A stretch of 64,000 bases of DNA from Phascolomyces articulosus (GCA_025677815.1 JAIXMP010000010.1:434001-498000), one strand, 5' to 3'; positions 25,814 through 38,993 are shown, counted from the first letter of the stretch. Notes: generated by a model not told the origin, from the sequence alone. A program made the numbers and translations.

Positions 25814-27594
25814 AAGAACTTATTATGAGCATATTTTTGATATATATAGAAAAAATAAATAATAAAAAAATCAATGTCAATGAGCAACAAGGAAGAATTT
25901 ATTTAAAGAAGTGATTTCAAACCTCCTTGTTGGTGTTGTTATTATAGATACTAACATATAGTGGCAAATGCACATCTCCTAACAGCAACAAACAAAGACA
26001 ATGAATTAGATCATAATAATAATAAATAGGATTGAATTCAATATAGAAATCAATCTTCTTTGTGCAGTTAACTTTAATTGTAAAAACACCTTTTAGGACT
26101 AGTGGTTTTTTTTATTTATTTATTACAGAATTTTTAGTGTGTATAACAACAACACAAAAAGAGTATACTGCGCACGCGTCATGCAAGAAAAGGGATATAT
26201 GTGCAGCAATAATAGTAAACAGATGCGTCATTTTTATTTTTATATTATTCATGTCAGATTCGTCGTTGGAATTATACAGCAGTAATAAAAACATTATCGT
26301 CGGTTACTTGTTCGTTTCAAGTAAATATGTATAAAAATATCCATCTCTCTATGCTTAACAAGTGCATATCTAGTTCGACACTATTCTGTATTATATATTA
26401 TCCTCCCAATATAATAGTAGTATCGTTCCATCTTTTCATGTGGCGATCCCCTAAAGTCCATTTCCAATTGTGATAGTTTAGCATGTGCCGCGCATGTTTG
26501 GTATTGTAACACACGTCACCATGGCAACCTGATTATGACGATCTTTTTCGAAAATCTTTTTTATCAAAAAGTTGGGTTATAAGGTTGGAAGGTAGTACCA
26601 GCCAAATGCGTAAAAAAAGTTTTTCCTAAGTTATATATATATAGCTATATAAATAAATATATAAAAAAATCTCAAGTCTGGACCCGCGAATTAAGCAAAA
26701 AATATTGGATAAAAAAAGAAAATATGCACTTTTCGGTCCGCTCCTGCGCGCTCATTCATTTTATTATTTTACCAGTTTTATACAAAATATATCCCGGGTT
26801 TAAAAGATGATATTTTTATAAAAATATCTTGTTAATTCTTTTGGATTTCCGAATGCAATACGTTACTATATAAAAAAAAGATTTAGAGTAAAAAAAAAAC
26901 ACGTTGAGAAAAGTAAAATAAACTCAAATAACTGCAAGACCGATGAAATCAAGAATTAAGCGCGTTTTTTTTTTCATCTTTGTTAGTATGGTAATGATTA
27001 GTTTCGCACTCAAGTAATATAGTTAGGAAAAAGGAAAAATAAAATGTCAGGTTAAATTTCTAATTATAGGGCGGAGGAAGAGCCAAGAAACCATTATCCA
27101 TATGTCGCTTAGCATCCAATGTGATATGTTTCAGTTCTTGATTCGTGTACACAAATAATAATTTTTAGAGTCCCTGGAGAATTACACGCAGTAAAAAGGA
27201 AAATTGATTGAAATAGGCTGATTTTTAACAGGTAAAAAGTGTATTTTTACTTGAAATGGAAACAAGTTGAGTAATGTAGTAGATCCTCTCATTATATTGA
27301 GTTTAAATATCGGCTCGTTCAAACTTGCTTTTTTAAGCTCTGTGCACCCACATATTCAATTGAAAGTGGGGGAGGAGGAAGTAGGACCAGGCCGATCTAT
27401 AAAGAAGATGTATATCTTATATATATCTTATAAAGTTTATGGATTTATCAAGCTGAAAAAGAATACTATGAAGAATATATTGAAAGTGTATAAAGAAGAG
27501 TACTTTAATATCTTTTTTTTTGGGGGGGAGGGAGGGAAGAGAGAAGGAAGAAGAAGAGGGAAGGATAAAAAAAAGTAATGGATCTAAAGCCAAA

Positions 27595-27848
27595 AAACCT
27601 TTCCCCCTTTTTTTTTTTTTACTCTTCTTAGTGATATTACTTTTAGTCGCCTCTTTTATTTATTTATTTATTTATTTTCTCGTTCTCATCTTTTTTCTTC
27701 TTTCTTTTTTTTTCTTCTTTCACTCTTTTTTTTTTTCAAAAAGACCAAAAAAAACCCGTTTTACACTCCTTTATATTATCCTAAAAAAGAAAATACAAAC
27801 CCCTCACGACTCGTTTCTATCTCTTCTTCTTCCTCGATATAATCCATC
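27595..27848 (+). promoter_or_regulatory. Pyrimidine-rich leader of chitin deacetylase gene
   Basis: The 250 bases before the ATG are strongly C/T-rich on the plus strand, ending in TCTCTTCTTCTTCCTCGA-like text. CT-rich tracts near transcription starts are typical of strongly expressed filamentous-fungal genes. The role here is inferred from position and composition only. Confidence 0.35.
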
Positions 27849-29315
27849 ATGACAAATTGGAAAGTAGCCATTGCTACGGCAACCGCCTTTTTAGGTGCTC
27901 AAGCCGTCACCACTAACTACACTAGTTCAACAGATCCTACAAAGATCGAGGTGCCTGATATTCCTCAAACAACATCCTACGATGTCAACGCTGAATGTCA
28001 ATACTACGATTCACCTTTCGCTGCTTACGATAAAGCTTCATGGCCTACTACTTGGGAAATTGCTACATCCAACAACATGAACACCAGCAAGGAATTTACC
28101 GACTTGTATAACTCGATTGATTGGACAAAGGTTCCCAATATCCAACCTAGAAAGTTGGATGCCAATGGTGGCCTTGATATGACCACTTATAATGTTCCCC
28201 AAGATACTGATTGTTGGTGGAGTGCTAGTGGTTGTATGACTCCCAAGGCTGAAGGCATCAATGCCGATATTTATGAATGTCCTGAACCTGAAACTCTTGG
28301 TCTTGTGAGTCTTTTTTATTATTTTTGGCTCTGCCAAATGAAAAAAGGATCTGCGAAAAAAGGTTCACACAATCAGACAAAAGATTTCAAATGTTTCTAA
28401 TTAGCATTATATGTAATTGTCATCTTTCTATGCTAGACTTTTGATGATGGTCCCAACTGTTCCCACAACGCTTTCTATGATTTCCTTTTAGAAAAGAAGC
28501 AAAAGGCATCCATGTTCTATATCGGTTCTAACGTTTTGGCCTGGCCTTATGGTGCTCTTCGTGGTGTCAAAGATGGTCATCATATCGCTGGTCACACTTG
28601 GTCCCATCAACTTATGACTACCTTGACTAACAAGGAAGTCCTTGCTGAACTTTATTATACTACTAAGGCCATCAAGTATGTTACTGGCTTGACTCCTCTT
28701 TACTGGCGACCTGTAAGTATACACTTATTAGCTTGTTTTTTAATTTTGTTTGTGCAACTCGTTTAATCAAAATTAATTCACTAAAAAAATCGACTAAAAT
28801 TTGAAAATTAGGCTCAAGGTGATTTGGATGATCGTGTTCGATGGATTGCTACTCAACTTAACTTGACTGCTATCCTTTGGAACATTGATACCGATGACTG
28901 GGCTGCTGGTACTGTTCCTGGTATTACTGCTCAAACCGTTGACCAAAACTACAAGAACTTTATCGAAATGGGCAAGAATGGTACTTTTGCTAACAGTGGT
29001 GCTCTTATTCTTTCTCACGAAATCAATAACCAAACCATGGACTTTGCTATGCAACATTATGATGCTCTTCATGATGCTTACGATCATGTGATTGATGTTG
29101 CTACCTGTATGAATATCTCGAACCCTTATGTTGAACAAAGCATTACTTTCCCTACCTTTGAACAATATGCCAAGGAAGGTGCTGGTTCTGCTACTGGTTC
29201 TGGTGTTTCTCCTGCTGGTACTGATGGTGCTGATAGCGGTGCTTTCTCCGTTCACTCCCTTACCAATGGTCCTTTGTTCATTGCTGCCTTGTTTGCTGTT
29301 CTTGTCTTTGCCTAA
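27849..29315 (+). CDS. Chitin deacetylase (CE4), GPI-type
   Basis: Three exons, 27849-28304, 28437-28712 and 28812-29315, encode 411 residues. The enzyme removes acetyl groups from nascent chitin to give chitosan, a major wall polymer in Mucorales. A signal peptide (VAIATATAFLGAQA) is followed by a cysteine-containing pro-region. The CE4 (NodB) motifs then appear in order: TFDDG (from residue 153, immediately after intron 1), HTWSH, WRPAQGDLDDR, DTDDW and LSHE. The C-terminus is Ser/Gly-rich and ends in a hydrophobic segment (LFIAALFAVLVFA) that fits a GPI signal. Motif 3 reads RPAQGD where RPPxGD-type text is common. Divalent-metal catalysis is expected from the conserved Asp and two His. 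Confidence 0.93.
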
Positions 29316-30156
29316 ATGTGTATCTATTAAACTATGTTCTAGTATAACAAATCTTTTTTTGTTTTCTTATTTTACCAATCATTTACAAAAAAGAAAAGCA
29401 TACGTTGTTTTTTCTCTCTCTTACCCCAACCCTCACAGACACTCACACTTATATATTCATAAATCATTATTTCTCGTGTTCGCTCTCTCACTATAACATC
29501 TTCCTATTTTAAATTTATACAACATCAACATCTTTTTCTTTGTTTTATATATATTGTTTTTGCATTCTAGTTTTCTATTGTTTATTGTTTATTGTTATTG
29601 TTTTAAATTATACACTAGCATATATATGTATTACAAGGAAATGTATTAAGTTGTTGTGGGGTAGAAAACATTAATTTGAGAAAACATTAATTTTCATATA
29701 AAAAAAATGACATATAATAAGTGATCAAAAAATATTAGAAACAATTATTAGATTATATTAGTATGGTATGTAATAACAAGCGAATTGGGACTAGTAGATA
29801 GTTTGAAAAATAATGCAAAATGTATGATCTTGCTACTCTCTTGTTTTATTACAATCTCCTTTGTTTCTCCTCTCTTCTTTTCCCCACCCCTTTAGCCTAA
29901 TATCTCAAAGTTTACATTAATATCTATTATTATTTTTATTATTCCTCCTACTTTATGCTAAGAAAAAAGATAGCTTAAAAAGATTGCTCAAGAGATAGAT
30001 TATGGATTTTCAAATTTATCAAACATGGGAAAAGATGATTGGTGGAATCACTTTAAAAATTCGTCCCCGCTTCAATTGTAATCATTAAAACGCGCTTCCC
30101 TCACTTTCCCAGGTTATTACCCCAAGCCTTCCGTTTTTGTTTTATTAGCTATAGCG
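29316..30156. other. Intergenic, chitin deacetylase to SEC61
   Basis: AT-rich sequence with TTTATTGTTTATTG-like repeats near 29575-29600 and no recognisable gene. The last 100 bases are the SEC61 promoter region. Confidence 0.5.
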
Positions 30157-32095
30157 ATGGGTTGTAAGTCATCACCATGGTGAATTGTTTACTTTTTTGA
30201 TGGTCTTGTTTTTCCTTTTCTCTGTATATAAAACTAACTTGATATATTATTAGTCAGGGCTCTGCATCTCGTCCGGCCATTCTTGGCTCTTCTTCCCGAA
30301 ATTGATTCTCCCGTGTATAAGGTAAATAAAGAGTGGTGAAAGATAATATATTGTTTATGTTTTTATTACCCCACATAAAAAAAGAGAGAAGATAGTGTGT
30401 GTGTCTATGTTTATTTTTAAATAATTAATTCATTGCCATCATCTATAGGTTCCATTCAATGAAAGAATCATGTGGACTATTGGATCGCTCATCATCTTTA
30501 TGGTCATGTCCCAAGTCCCACTTTATGGTATCGCTTCGTCTGACTCGTCTGATCCTTTGTATTGGATGCGTGCTATTTTAGCTTCTAACCGTGGCACTTT
30601 GATGGAACTCGGTATTACTCCTATTGTTACCTCGGGTATGATCATGCAATTGTTGTCTGGTGCACGTATTTTGAACGTTGATTATAGTTTAAAGGAAGAT
30701 CGAGCTCTTTTCAGTGGTGCTCAAAAGTGTAAGTTTATCATGCTATTTTGTTCTATTAGAAGGGAATAAGGGATGGAGGAAGAAGGAAATTCGCGTAGGA
30801 ATACATGATGGATCCAAATTGAATCTCTTGGAACTGCTCCAAAGTGATATAAAGTTTGGGTATTACAAAAAAAAAAAAAGTAAAGTAGAGTGTAGACTAA
30901 ATCAAAATAACTTTTATAGTGTTTGCCATTGTGATTGCTGTGGTTCATGCTACCATTACTGTGCTCAATGGTTTATATGGTAGCCCCAAGGAGATTGGTA
31001 CTAGCACCTGTGCTTTGCTTATCGGTCAGATCGTTGCTGCTTCCTTTGTCACTATGCTTTTGGATGAAATTTTGCAAAAGGGTTATGGTTTTGGTTCGGG
31101 TATCAATTTATTCACTGCTTGCAGCACTGCTGTGACCATTTTCTGGAAGGTCTTGTCACCTTCCACTGTGGATGTTGGTCGTGGTCCTGAAGCAGAAGGT
31201 GCTCTTATTGCTCTTTTCCAATTGCTTTCCAAGCGCCACGATAAGGCTCGTGCTTTGATCGATGCCTTTTATCGTCCTCATTTACCCAATGTCATGGGTG
31301 TCTTGGCCACCCTTGGTGTCTTTGCCGTCATTGTCTATCTTCAAGGTTTCCGTGTTGAATTGAACATTAAGTCCAACCGTATGCGTGGTCAACGTGCCGT
31401 CTATCCTATTCGTCTTTTGTACACCTCCAGCATGCCCGTCATGCTTTGGTCTACTATGACTTCCAACATTTTGATGATCTCGCACATGTTGTATCAACGC
31501 TTCAGCTCGAACCCTGTTGTCCAATTTTTGGGCGTTTGGGAACCTTTGGCTGGTTCTAATCAATTGTTTGCCAAGAGTGGTGTTGTTTATTATCTTTCCC
31601 CACCTCGTTCCATTCTTGAAGCTGTCCTTGATCCTATTCATACCCTTGTGTATGCTTTCATTATCATTACCGTTTGCTCTTTGTTGTCCAAGACTTGGAT
31701 GGAAATCTCAGGTGCCTCTGTACGTGATGTGGCTAATGAACTCAAGGAAAACCAATTGGTCATTGTTGGTTATCGTGAATCTTCCATGTACAAGGAATTG
31801 AAGCGTGTCATTCCTGTGGCTGCTTCTTTTGGTGGTGCTATTTTGGGAGCTGTTTCCGTTGTTGCTGATATTTCTGGTGCTGTTGGTACTGGTACTGGTA
31901 TTCTTTTGTGTGTTTGCATCATTTATCAGGTAAATCATCTCTTTCGGTGTATATACTTTTTTTAAAAAAAATGGGTTGTTAGCATGGTATTCATCCTTTT
32001 TTTTTCTTTTATTTTAGTACTTTGAAATGATTGTCAGAGAACAAATGGAAAGCGGTCAAAGCATTGATGCTATGATGGCAGGAAACCTTAAATAA
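30157..32095 (+). CDS. SEC61: Sec61 alpha, ER protein-translocation channel
   Basis: Exons 30157-30163 (7 bases), 30254-30321, 30449-30728, 30920-31929 and 32018-32095 join to 480 residues, the same length as yeast Sec61. It forms the ER translocon pore for secretory and membrane proteins. The N-terminus reads [19 protein letters not shown]. Next come [20 protein letters not shown] and SQVPLYGI (first membrane helix and plug region), then [19 protein letters not shown], which is highly conserved in the family. The C-terminus ends [14 protein letters not shown]. Ten membrane helices are expected. The start is spread across a 7-base first exon, a codon-boundary arrangement supported by the fit of exon 2 in frame. 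Confidence 0.95.
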
Positions 32096-32386
32096 GCGAA
32101 CCAACAATAATAATAGTAAAAAGAAAGACACACTTTTGGAAATTTGATTTTTATATGTGTAATGTGATTGTGTCTTCTTTGGTGTATTTAAAAAAAGCAT
32201 CCATGTGTATAGTAGATATGTCAATTAATTAATAAATATAACAAAACACAAAAAAATATGATAACAGTGATCTGAAGCAGTGCATGTGTCAAACGTGAAA
32301 CCAAAAAAAAATTCTGCATAAAAAAAAAAATTCTCAGCTTGTTTCAGAGAACCAGTTCTTTTCATTCTTACCTCACCCTTTTCTTT

Positions 32387-34630
32387 ATGTCAGGAACAAA
32401 TCTTATTCCACCTTCTAATGATATTGATCTATCACGATTGACATTATTCAATTTCTATACGAATGCTAGATCATACAACGATCAAGATACAATAGAAAGT
32501 TTTGAACTGGGTAACGTCGCTTTTGGTAATGAAAAGTACGTCGACGCGATCAACAATGCTAGCTTTTGTTTAATAAATATTACTGATTACCACTTAGCAG
32601 TACTTGATTTACGTGCAGCCTCTCGGGCAATGGCAGGTAATTTCAACGATGCTCTTTGTGATGCTAATCAAATGATACAAATCTCTCCTTCAACCTTTCA
32701 TGGATTTCTTCGTGGTGGTCAAATTCAAATGTTGCGTTTCAACTACATTCAAGCAATGAATATCTTGCAACAAGGAATCAATTGTATTCGTCAAAATCAA
32801 ATAGCTATTCTTCGTCCGTGGTACAACTTTGCAAGAGTCACCCATGAAACTCACTTTGATGTATTTGGTGCATTACCTAATGAACTTGCGACATGCATTA
32901 CCGAACACTTGACTCTTAAAGAACGCACAACGTTACTCAATGTTTGTAAACTTTGGAGAAACAAACTCATTGAATGTGGATCCACTTGGCGCAAGATCCA
33001 AATCAAGCCAAAAGATCGGTTATCAATGCATCATATGGAACTCCTTGGACTAGTCAGTGAACATATTACTATAATAGAACTCTTATTGTTGGGTGATTCT
33101 CCTCTTTATGACGCCTTGTTCTTTACTATGTCTAAAATAATTTCTCCAGTTTGAAAAGACTTACAATCAAAGGTAAGAAAAGAAAAAAATGACACTTGTA
33201 TTTTTGTTTATTCTTGGAAAAAAAATGATGATAGTCATTTTTTTCATTTTTTTATTCTATTTTTTTATTGACATCCTTTTTTTCCCAATATGAATAAACA
33301 TGTAGGCTGTATCTTTCAAACAACCGCTAGTCTCTTTATCGCCCTTGCACATATTGCTAACACTTTAAAAGAACTTGAAATTGAATTTGCTGCATGTGAT
33401 GAAGACAACCAAACATGGGATCAAATGCCATTACCTTTCAAAACGCTTCTTTCCACATGTCAACAACTTGAAAAATTACGATACCATGATTTTGCCTATC
33501 GAGCCAGTGGAATGGGATCTGGATATTTGGCACCTGGATTCAAATCCAATTTGACTGATCTGGACCTTTCTTTTGACCGAATAGGAGTCTATGACATGAA
33601 ACAAACGATTGAATGCTGTCCCAAATTGAAAAAACTGGTTGTGAATGATTGTGAATCCACGATTGTAGATGTCATCTTTGACCACTGTAAAAAGCTCGAG
33701 TATTTGATGTTGAATAATCGATTCGATATGGAAATGGATAATGCTGATCTCTACTTGAAGAATAACCCACATTATCAATTTGATATGATCTATCCTGATA
33801 CTGGTGATAAACCTTATTTTGGTTCAGATGCTGATGCTGATGGCGGTGGAATTCATTCCTTGGGTATATCCATCGACAAACCAAGCAACTTTGTTGCATT
33901 ACTGAAAGACAACTGTAGCACGATGAAAACGTTAAAGATTGCTTTTTGGGAGCCACGTGAAGAGTGGTCTAAACTAATGGATGTTTGTAATTTTATCAAT
34001 TTGCAGATGCTGAGCATTTATACTCGAGAACCTCAATTATGTCGCACCATTGCCACTTTATTGAAAAAAGTACCTCGTCTTATTTGGCTTCATTTCTCAT
34101 GGCCCACTCTCTTTGGTTCTGAAGTATGGAATGCTATCACTGGATTGATGAATTTGCGTTTATTGGAATTAGCGGATTGTACGGCTAACGACCAAGAAAT
34201 GAGAACTTTCTTTCTGATGCTTTCAACTACTACCATCATCACAATCAATGAACGTGGTGAAGAAGAAGAACTGGATGTCAGTCCTATACCATTGGACCGT
34301 ATTGAATTGTCAGGAAATAAGGGATATCAGTTGGATGATATTGTTGAATATTGTCTTCCATATATCAAAACATTACGTCATATTGGATTGAGTTGGAGTG
34401 ATGGTCCAAGTGTACAAAGTATGAGTCGTTTCTGTGGAAAATTACGACAACATGAATGTATTGAATCGATTAGCTTTGCAGGAGTGGATTGTGTCAATGA
34501 TGCTATGCTTAGTCAACTTGCTGAAATCAAGACGCTCAAGAATGTTTATCTTTGTGGTTTATTTAACGTGACACAACGTGGTTTGAGTTGCTTTGAAAGC
34601 ACTGTTCAACTCAAATTGGCAACTTTTTAA
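32387..34630 (+). pseudogene. TPR / F-box / LRR protein (Dia2/Pof3-like), frameshift
   Basis: Two exons, 32387-33162 and 33306-34630, with the intron donor after ATCAAAG. The layout is TPR-like repeats (about residues 30-150), an F-box (ALPNELATCITEHLTLKER, then LLNVCKLWRNKL) and leucine-rich repeats to the C-terminus. Dia2 (budding yeast) and Pof3 (fission yeast) share this layout and are SCF ubiquitin-ligase receptors linked to replisome disassembly, but Mucorales may have several relatives. The exon 1 frame reads to a stop just after the A-run at 33134-33137. One base shift there would restore a clean LRR continuing into exon 2. So it is either a real one-base lesion, a rare splice choice or a sequencing error in a homopolymer. 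The start ATG at 32387 follows the leader better than upstream non-ATG codons. Confidence 0.72.
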
Positions 34631-34974
34631 AACATCTACATTACATATATACATCCCAAAGAACAAAAAATGTAGTATACGATATCAAATTATAGTGAAA
34701 AATGGATTGGTGGATGGATTGTCCTTGTTACCTAGTATAATATAGTTTATGATATTGAAAATATAAAACCTCAAATGCCCTGAATAAAAGCAAAACCACT
34801 ATACTCTTTTACAATGATTGTGAATTTTTGGTACCAGATAAAAAATATTCATGCGCCTCTATAGCAAAATTGAATTGCTTTTTGGAACTTTTTAAAAAAC
34901 GGACTTTTCCTCGCCACCTTTTTTTTTACTTTGGGATCTCTTGCTTTGACATAAAGTTGTCTCTTTTTCCAACA
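34631..34974. other. Intergenic, F-box to SART3-like gene
   Basis: About 340 bases, AT-rich, with a T-rich stretch before the next ATG. No gene recognised. Confidence 0.5.
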
Positions 34975-37900
34975 ATGGATTCAGAAACCACGCAATCGCC
35001 CACCGAGGAACAACAGCAACAGTCTCCTTTGCCCCAAAATGAATCAGAGATGACAGTAGATCAGGACAATACTGAACCTGGTGCATGGGAAGTGACCAAA
35101 GGATCGCGTAGTCCAAAAACCAAAACACCTGCTGTCGAACTGTCAGAAGAACAACAGAATGAACAAACGTTAGAAGCCTTGGATGAATTGACAAAAATCA
35201 TGGAAGAGGTACATACTTCATTTATATTTAGAGTAGAAACATTGTGGACCTTTTTAAAATAACTTGTCTTGAAGACAATCAAGTTCAATCTATGTGTTTT
35301 TTTTTGACTAAAAGCGATGCCATTTTATAAAAACAATTAGCTTGCTCAAGACGAAACACGATACGATTTGCATGTTCGACTTATTGAATTATTACAACAA
35401 ATGAATATGGAAGATGAATTGGAACAAGCACGTAAAAAAATGCATGATATTTATCCTTTGACAGAAGGTACATTGATTAAAATAGGGTCATGTTATGAGT
35501 GGATGGAAAACGAGGTAGAGGCATGTTGATTATAACTAAATTATTCTCACTTGTTTTTGGTACAGCAATGTGGCTCGCTTGGCTCGAGGACGCAAAGAAA
35601 AAAGCAGATACAGAGAATGGAGATGACTATGTTCGTGGATTATTTGAAGATGCATTTGGTGATTATTTTTGTAAGTATTATTGATTCTCTATCTAATCCA
35701 GGAATATTTATATATATTGTAACATAAATAAACTTTCATTACTCTTTTAGCCATTGCCATATGGGAATCTTTCGTTGATTATATCTTGAATAAATTCAAT
35801 AATCAATGGGACAATGATGTAGCGGTCCAACAAACTCGTGATGATCTCTTGCGAGCCTGTAAAGCAACAGAGCATCATATATCCAAGGTAAATCGCGCAA
35901 ATGTTTGAAGCTATATTAGTCGATGTCATGCATGAATTTACTCAAAATTCTTATTTCTTTTTATTTAGAGCCAAATCATTTGGAATAAACTCATCGATTT
36001 TGAGACACATGATTTTAAGGTATTGAAACTCTTTTTTTTTGTGCGTGTGATGTGATTGAATGGAATATATGTATCATTTATAACTAACTTGACTCATTAC
36101 GTGGGGTGTTTATTAAGAAAAATGATGAGTAAGTACGAAATCATTATTTTTTTTCAACTTGTAACGAAAAAATGAATGAAAGAAATAATCGAGTTTTTAT
36201 CATTGTTATTATTCTTCACTAGGGATGAAAATATGGAAAAAGATATCGACCCCGAACAACTTGAACGAATCAAGCAACTTTATCGTGATCGTCTCGATAC
36301 ACTTCATACTTGTAAGTTCATAGTGAAATCACATACGCTTTTATATTAGAGTAATATCTAGAAAAAAAAGCTGCATTGTATACTAACCTCGCAATTACAT
36401 TTTGAAATACTGTAGCATGTGAACAAACTTTCAACGATTATTCCACTTTTAATACCAAACATGATAATGAAAATTACGAAGCGAATATGATTAAAGGGAA
36501 TAAACTTTATTCGAAAGTCAAGGCTGCTGTGGATGCACGAGATCAATTTGAATTGAAATTGGTAAAGGTTTTTTTTTGGATAAAAAAAACGGATGAAGGA
36601 GGAGGGTTATTACTCACTACAGTGTTTAAATACAAATATTTTAGGAACAAAGCAATAATGCATTAGAAACCTTCTACGAGTACATTGGATCAGAAAGAAC
36701 AATCAATGACCGTTTTTCATTGAATTTAACATGTAACTTGTACGAACGAGCCATTACCATATATTGTACGGATGTTCAGTTATGGGATAATTATATCTCG
36801 TTCTTAGTAAGTGATAAAATGGAATCCAAACCCCCAACCCATATAACTAACAACGAGAATATATCCAATAGCTTGAACATGCTCGGTTCCCAATTCTCTT
36901 GGTATCAGTGTCTCGCCGGTCTATACGAAATTGTCCATGGTCAGGAACTTTGTGGGCTCACTATGCTCGAAGTTTGGTAAGATAGAAAATATATCAACCC
37001 ATCCAACAAGATAATTCTGAAAACTAACAATAGTGGTTTTTTTTATTGTAGGAAGCAAACAATAGCGACAAAGAAGTTATTATTGGTATATACTTTTATA
37101 TCTATATCCCAATGATTTCGTATCAGAAAATCGTTGTTTTCCTTTCCACTATCAAAAACTAAATAATAACATTCATATATACTTTTTATATAGCCGTTTT
37201 TGATGCAGCATTACAGGATAAAAACCTCATGTCAAGTCTTGAAGATATGGTGACGTTATTCCGTGCTAAATGTGATTATTTACGTCGTGACATTGATTGG
37301 TCAGAGCGTAAGTTATTTCAACGCAAAAGAGAGATATTTTAATGGGTTTCGTGGAGAGAATCTTTACACCTTATTCATTTTTTTTCTTTGCTCCTTATTA
37401 TCGAATAGCCTCAGAGGATGATGAAGTTGATTTACGTCTTGCTTTTGAAGAAGCTTTGGTCTATTTGGACGAACGTAAGTGTTATCACTTTTTAATATTC
37501 AATATAAACTTCTTCTACTACTACTACTGCTATTATTATTGTTGTTGTTGTTTTCTTGGATTGTGCATGATAAAATAACATATTTATTTTTTCTAAAAAA
37601 AAATAGAATTCCCCAAGACTCCAGATCCATATTTTCGAATTGAACGATACTATGCTTTTGTCGAAGTAAGTTAACACATCATGGATTAGAGATAGAACGT
37701 CATGTATTTATTTTTTTAAAAAAGAGCAAGGTTTCTAATCTATATCAAATAGAGCAACTTATTAGACAACGAAACCAAAGCAAGAGAAATTTGGGAGAAC
37801 CGGGTTATTCGAAAATTAGGACGTCATACAGATGCTTGGTTAGCATATATTGAATTTGAACGGTAAAGAAATAAACTAAAGAATCAGAGGAGCTATCAGT

Positions 37901-38189
37901 TCGTTCCAAAAAAAAAAAAATTAAACAATCATTCTATTTTTATCTTTAGTTCATGTGGCAATATAAACAAATGTCAATCTCTTTATAAACGAGCCATTCA
38001 AAAAAATGTGGATGATCCTCAACGCTTGACAAATGCCTGGCTCACTTTGGAACATGAAATTGGAAGTCTCGATACATTACAAGATGCTCTTGTTAAAGTA
38101 AAACAAAAGGAAAATGTTCTAGTTCATCAGTGGCAGGTAATATATATGAAGGCAATACTTTTTTTTTGAATGATTGGATCAAACTTTGC

Positions 38190-38230
<41 letters not shown>

Positions 38231-38868
38231 ACATGATATTCATCTCCATATTGATATATACTTATATAGGAACAAATTGCGTATATGGAAATAAAGAAAG
38301 AAAAAGATGAAGAGAAAATGATTAAGCAAAAGGTAAAAAATTGAATGAAACGGCTTTGTGAAAAAAAAAGAAACATAAACTGAATATATTATAAATCCTA
38401 TAGAAAGCAAAGGCGCAACACAGACTCCAAAGTAAAGCACGACAAAAGGAACGGCGGGCACAGCAATATCAGGCATCTAAACAAGAAGAAGTTGTTCAAA
38501 AAGATAGTGATGGATTCAAGATACCAGTGTCACCCCGAAAACGTCGTGCTTCTTCTACTAGTGATGAAGGTGCTCCTACTCCTACCATTGTAAAAAAGAC
38601 CAAAACTGATCATGATGATACCGAGGCAGCCCAACAAAAGGAAACAATTGAAACCAAAGGACAATCAAGTAGTAGTACCAGTGGCGATCGTAGTAATAGC
38701 AACCGTGGCGGCCGAGGTAGAGGCCGAGGTCGAGGTCGAGGAAAATTTGGCCTTGGTTTTAATCCAAGAAAATCAAGAACTACTGAGCAAGAACAACCCA
38801 CTCAACCTACTGAAACAGCCCCAAAAACACAAGATGATTTTCGAGCCATGTTATTAAAAAAGAAATAA
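34975..38868 (+). CDS. SART3/Prp24-like HAT-repeat protein without RRMs
   Basis: Eighteen exons give 754 residues: 34975-35208, 35341-35467, 35566-35670, 35751-35887, 35969-36019, 36118-36128, 36223-36311, 36416-36561, 36645-36806, 36872-36976, 37052-37085, 37194-37307, 37409-37474, 37607-37665, 37753-37862, 37950-38136, 38270-38332, 38404-38868. HAT (half-a-TPR) repeats span about residues 80-590. Family matches include RSIRNCPWSGTLWAHYARSL, and KAREIWENRVIRKLG followed by DAWLAYIEFER. SART3/Prp24 proteins recycle U4/U6 snRNPs. The tail has nuclear-signal-like SPRKRR (about 641), an RG run (about 699-715) and the final DDFRAMLLKKK, matching the C-terminal LSm-binding box of Prp24 and SART3. 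The usual RRM domains between HAT and tail are absent. Exon 6 is only 11 bases. Confidence 0.85.
38190..38230 (+). repeat. AT then GT microsatellite in SART3-like intron
   Basis: Alternating AT (38190-38208) followed by GT (38209-38230) within the intron before exon 17 of the SART3-like gene. No coding effect. Confidence 0.85.
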
Positions 38869-38993
38869 CCCCTTTGTGGTTTAATAAAAATTAAGTAGTT
38901 TTAAAAAATTACTCCTTTTATATATATATATTTATATATAATATGTGGCAACAAAATATTTTTATTTATGAGGATTGATGATATACAATAAGT

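Larger units (their letters stand above)
23236..27848. other. Gene-poor AT-rich interval
   Basis: 4.6 kb without a recognisable gene. It contains a GA repeat (23739-23760), a TA run (25787-25813), a TTTA repeat (about 27657-27677) and, at about 27595-27840, a pyrimidine-rich tract before the chitin deacetylase. All open frames in it are short and of biased composition. I cannot exclude non-coding transcripts. Confidence 0.5.

Noticed and set aside
32339..32386. Upstream extension of the F-box gene
   Set aside because: The upstream frame begins with TTG and not ATG. The first ATG is 32387 and fits the leader.
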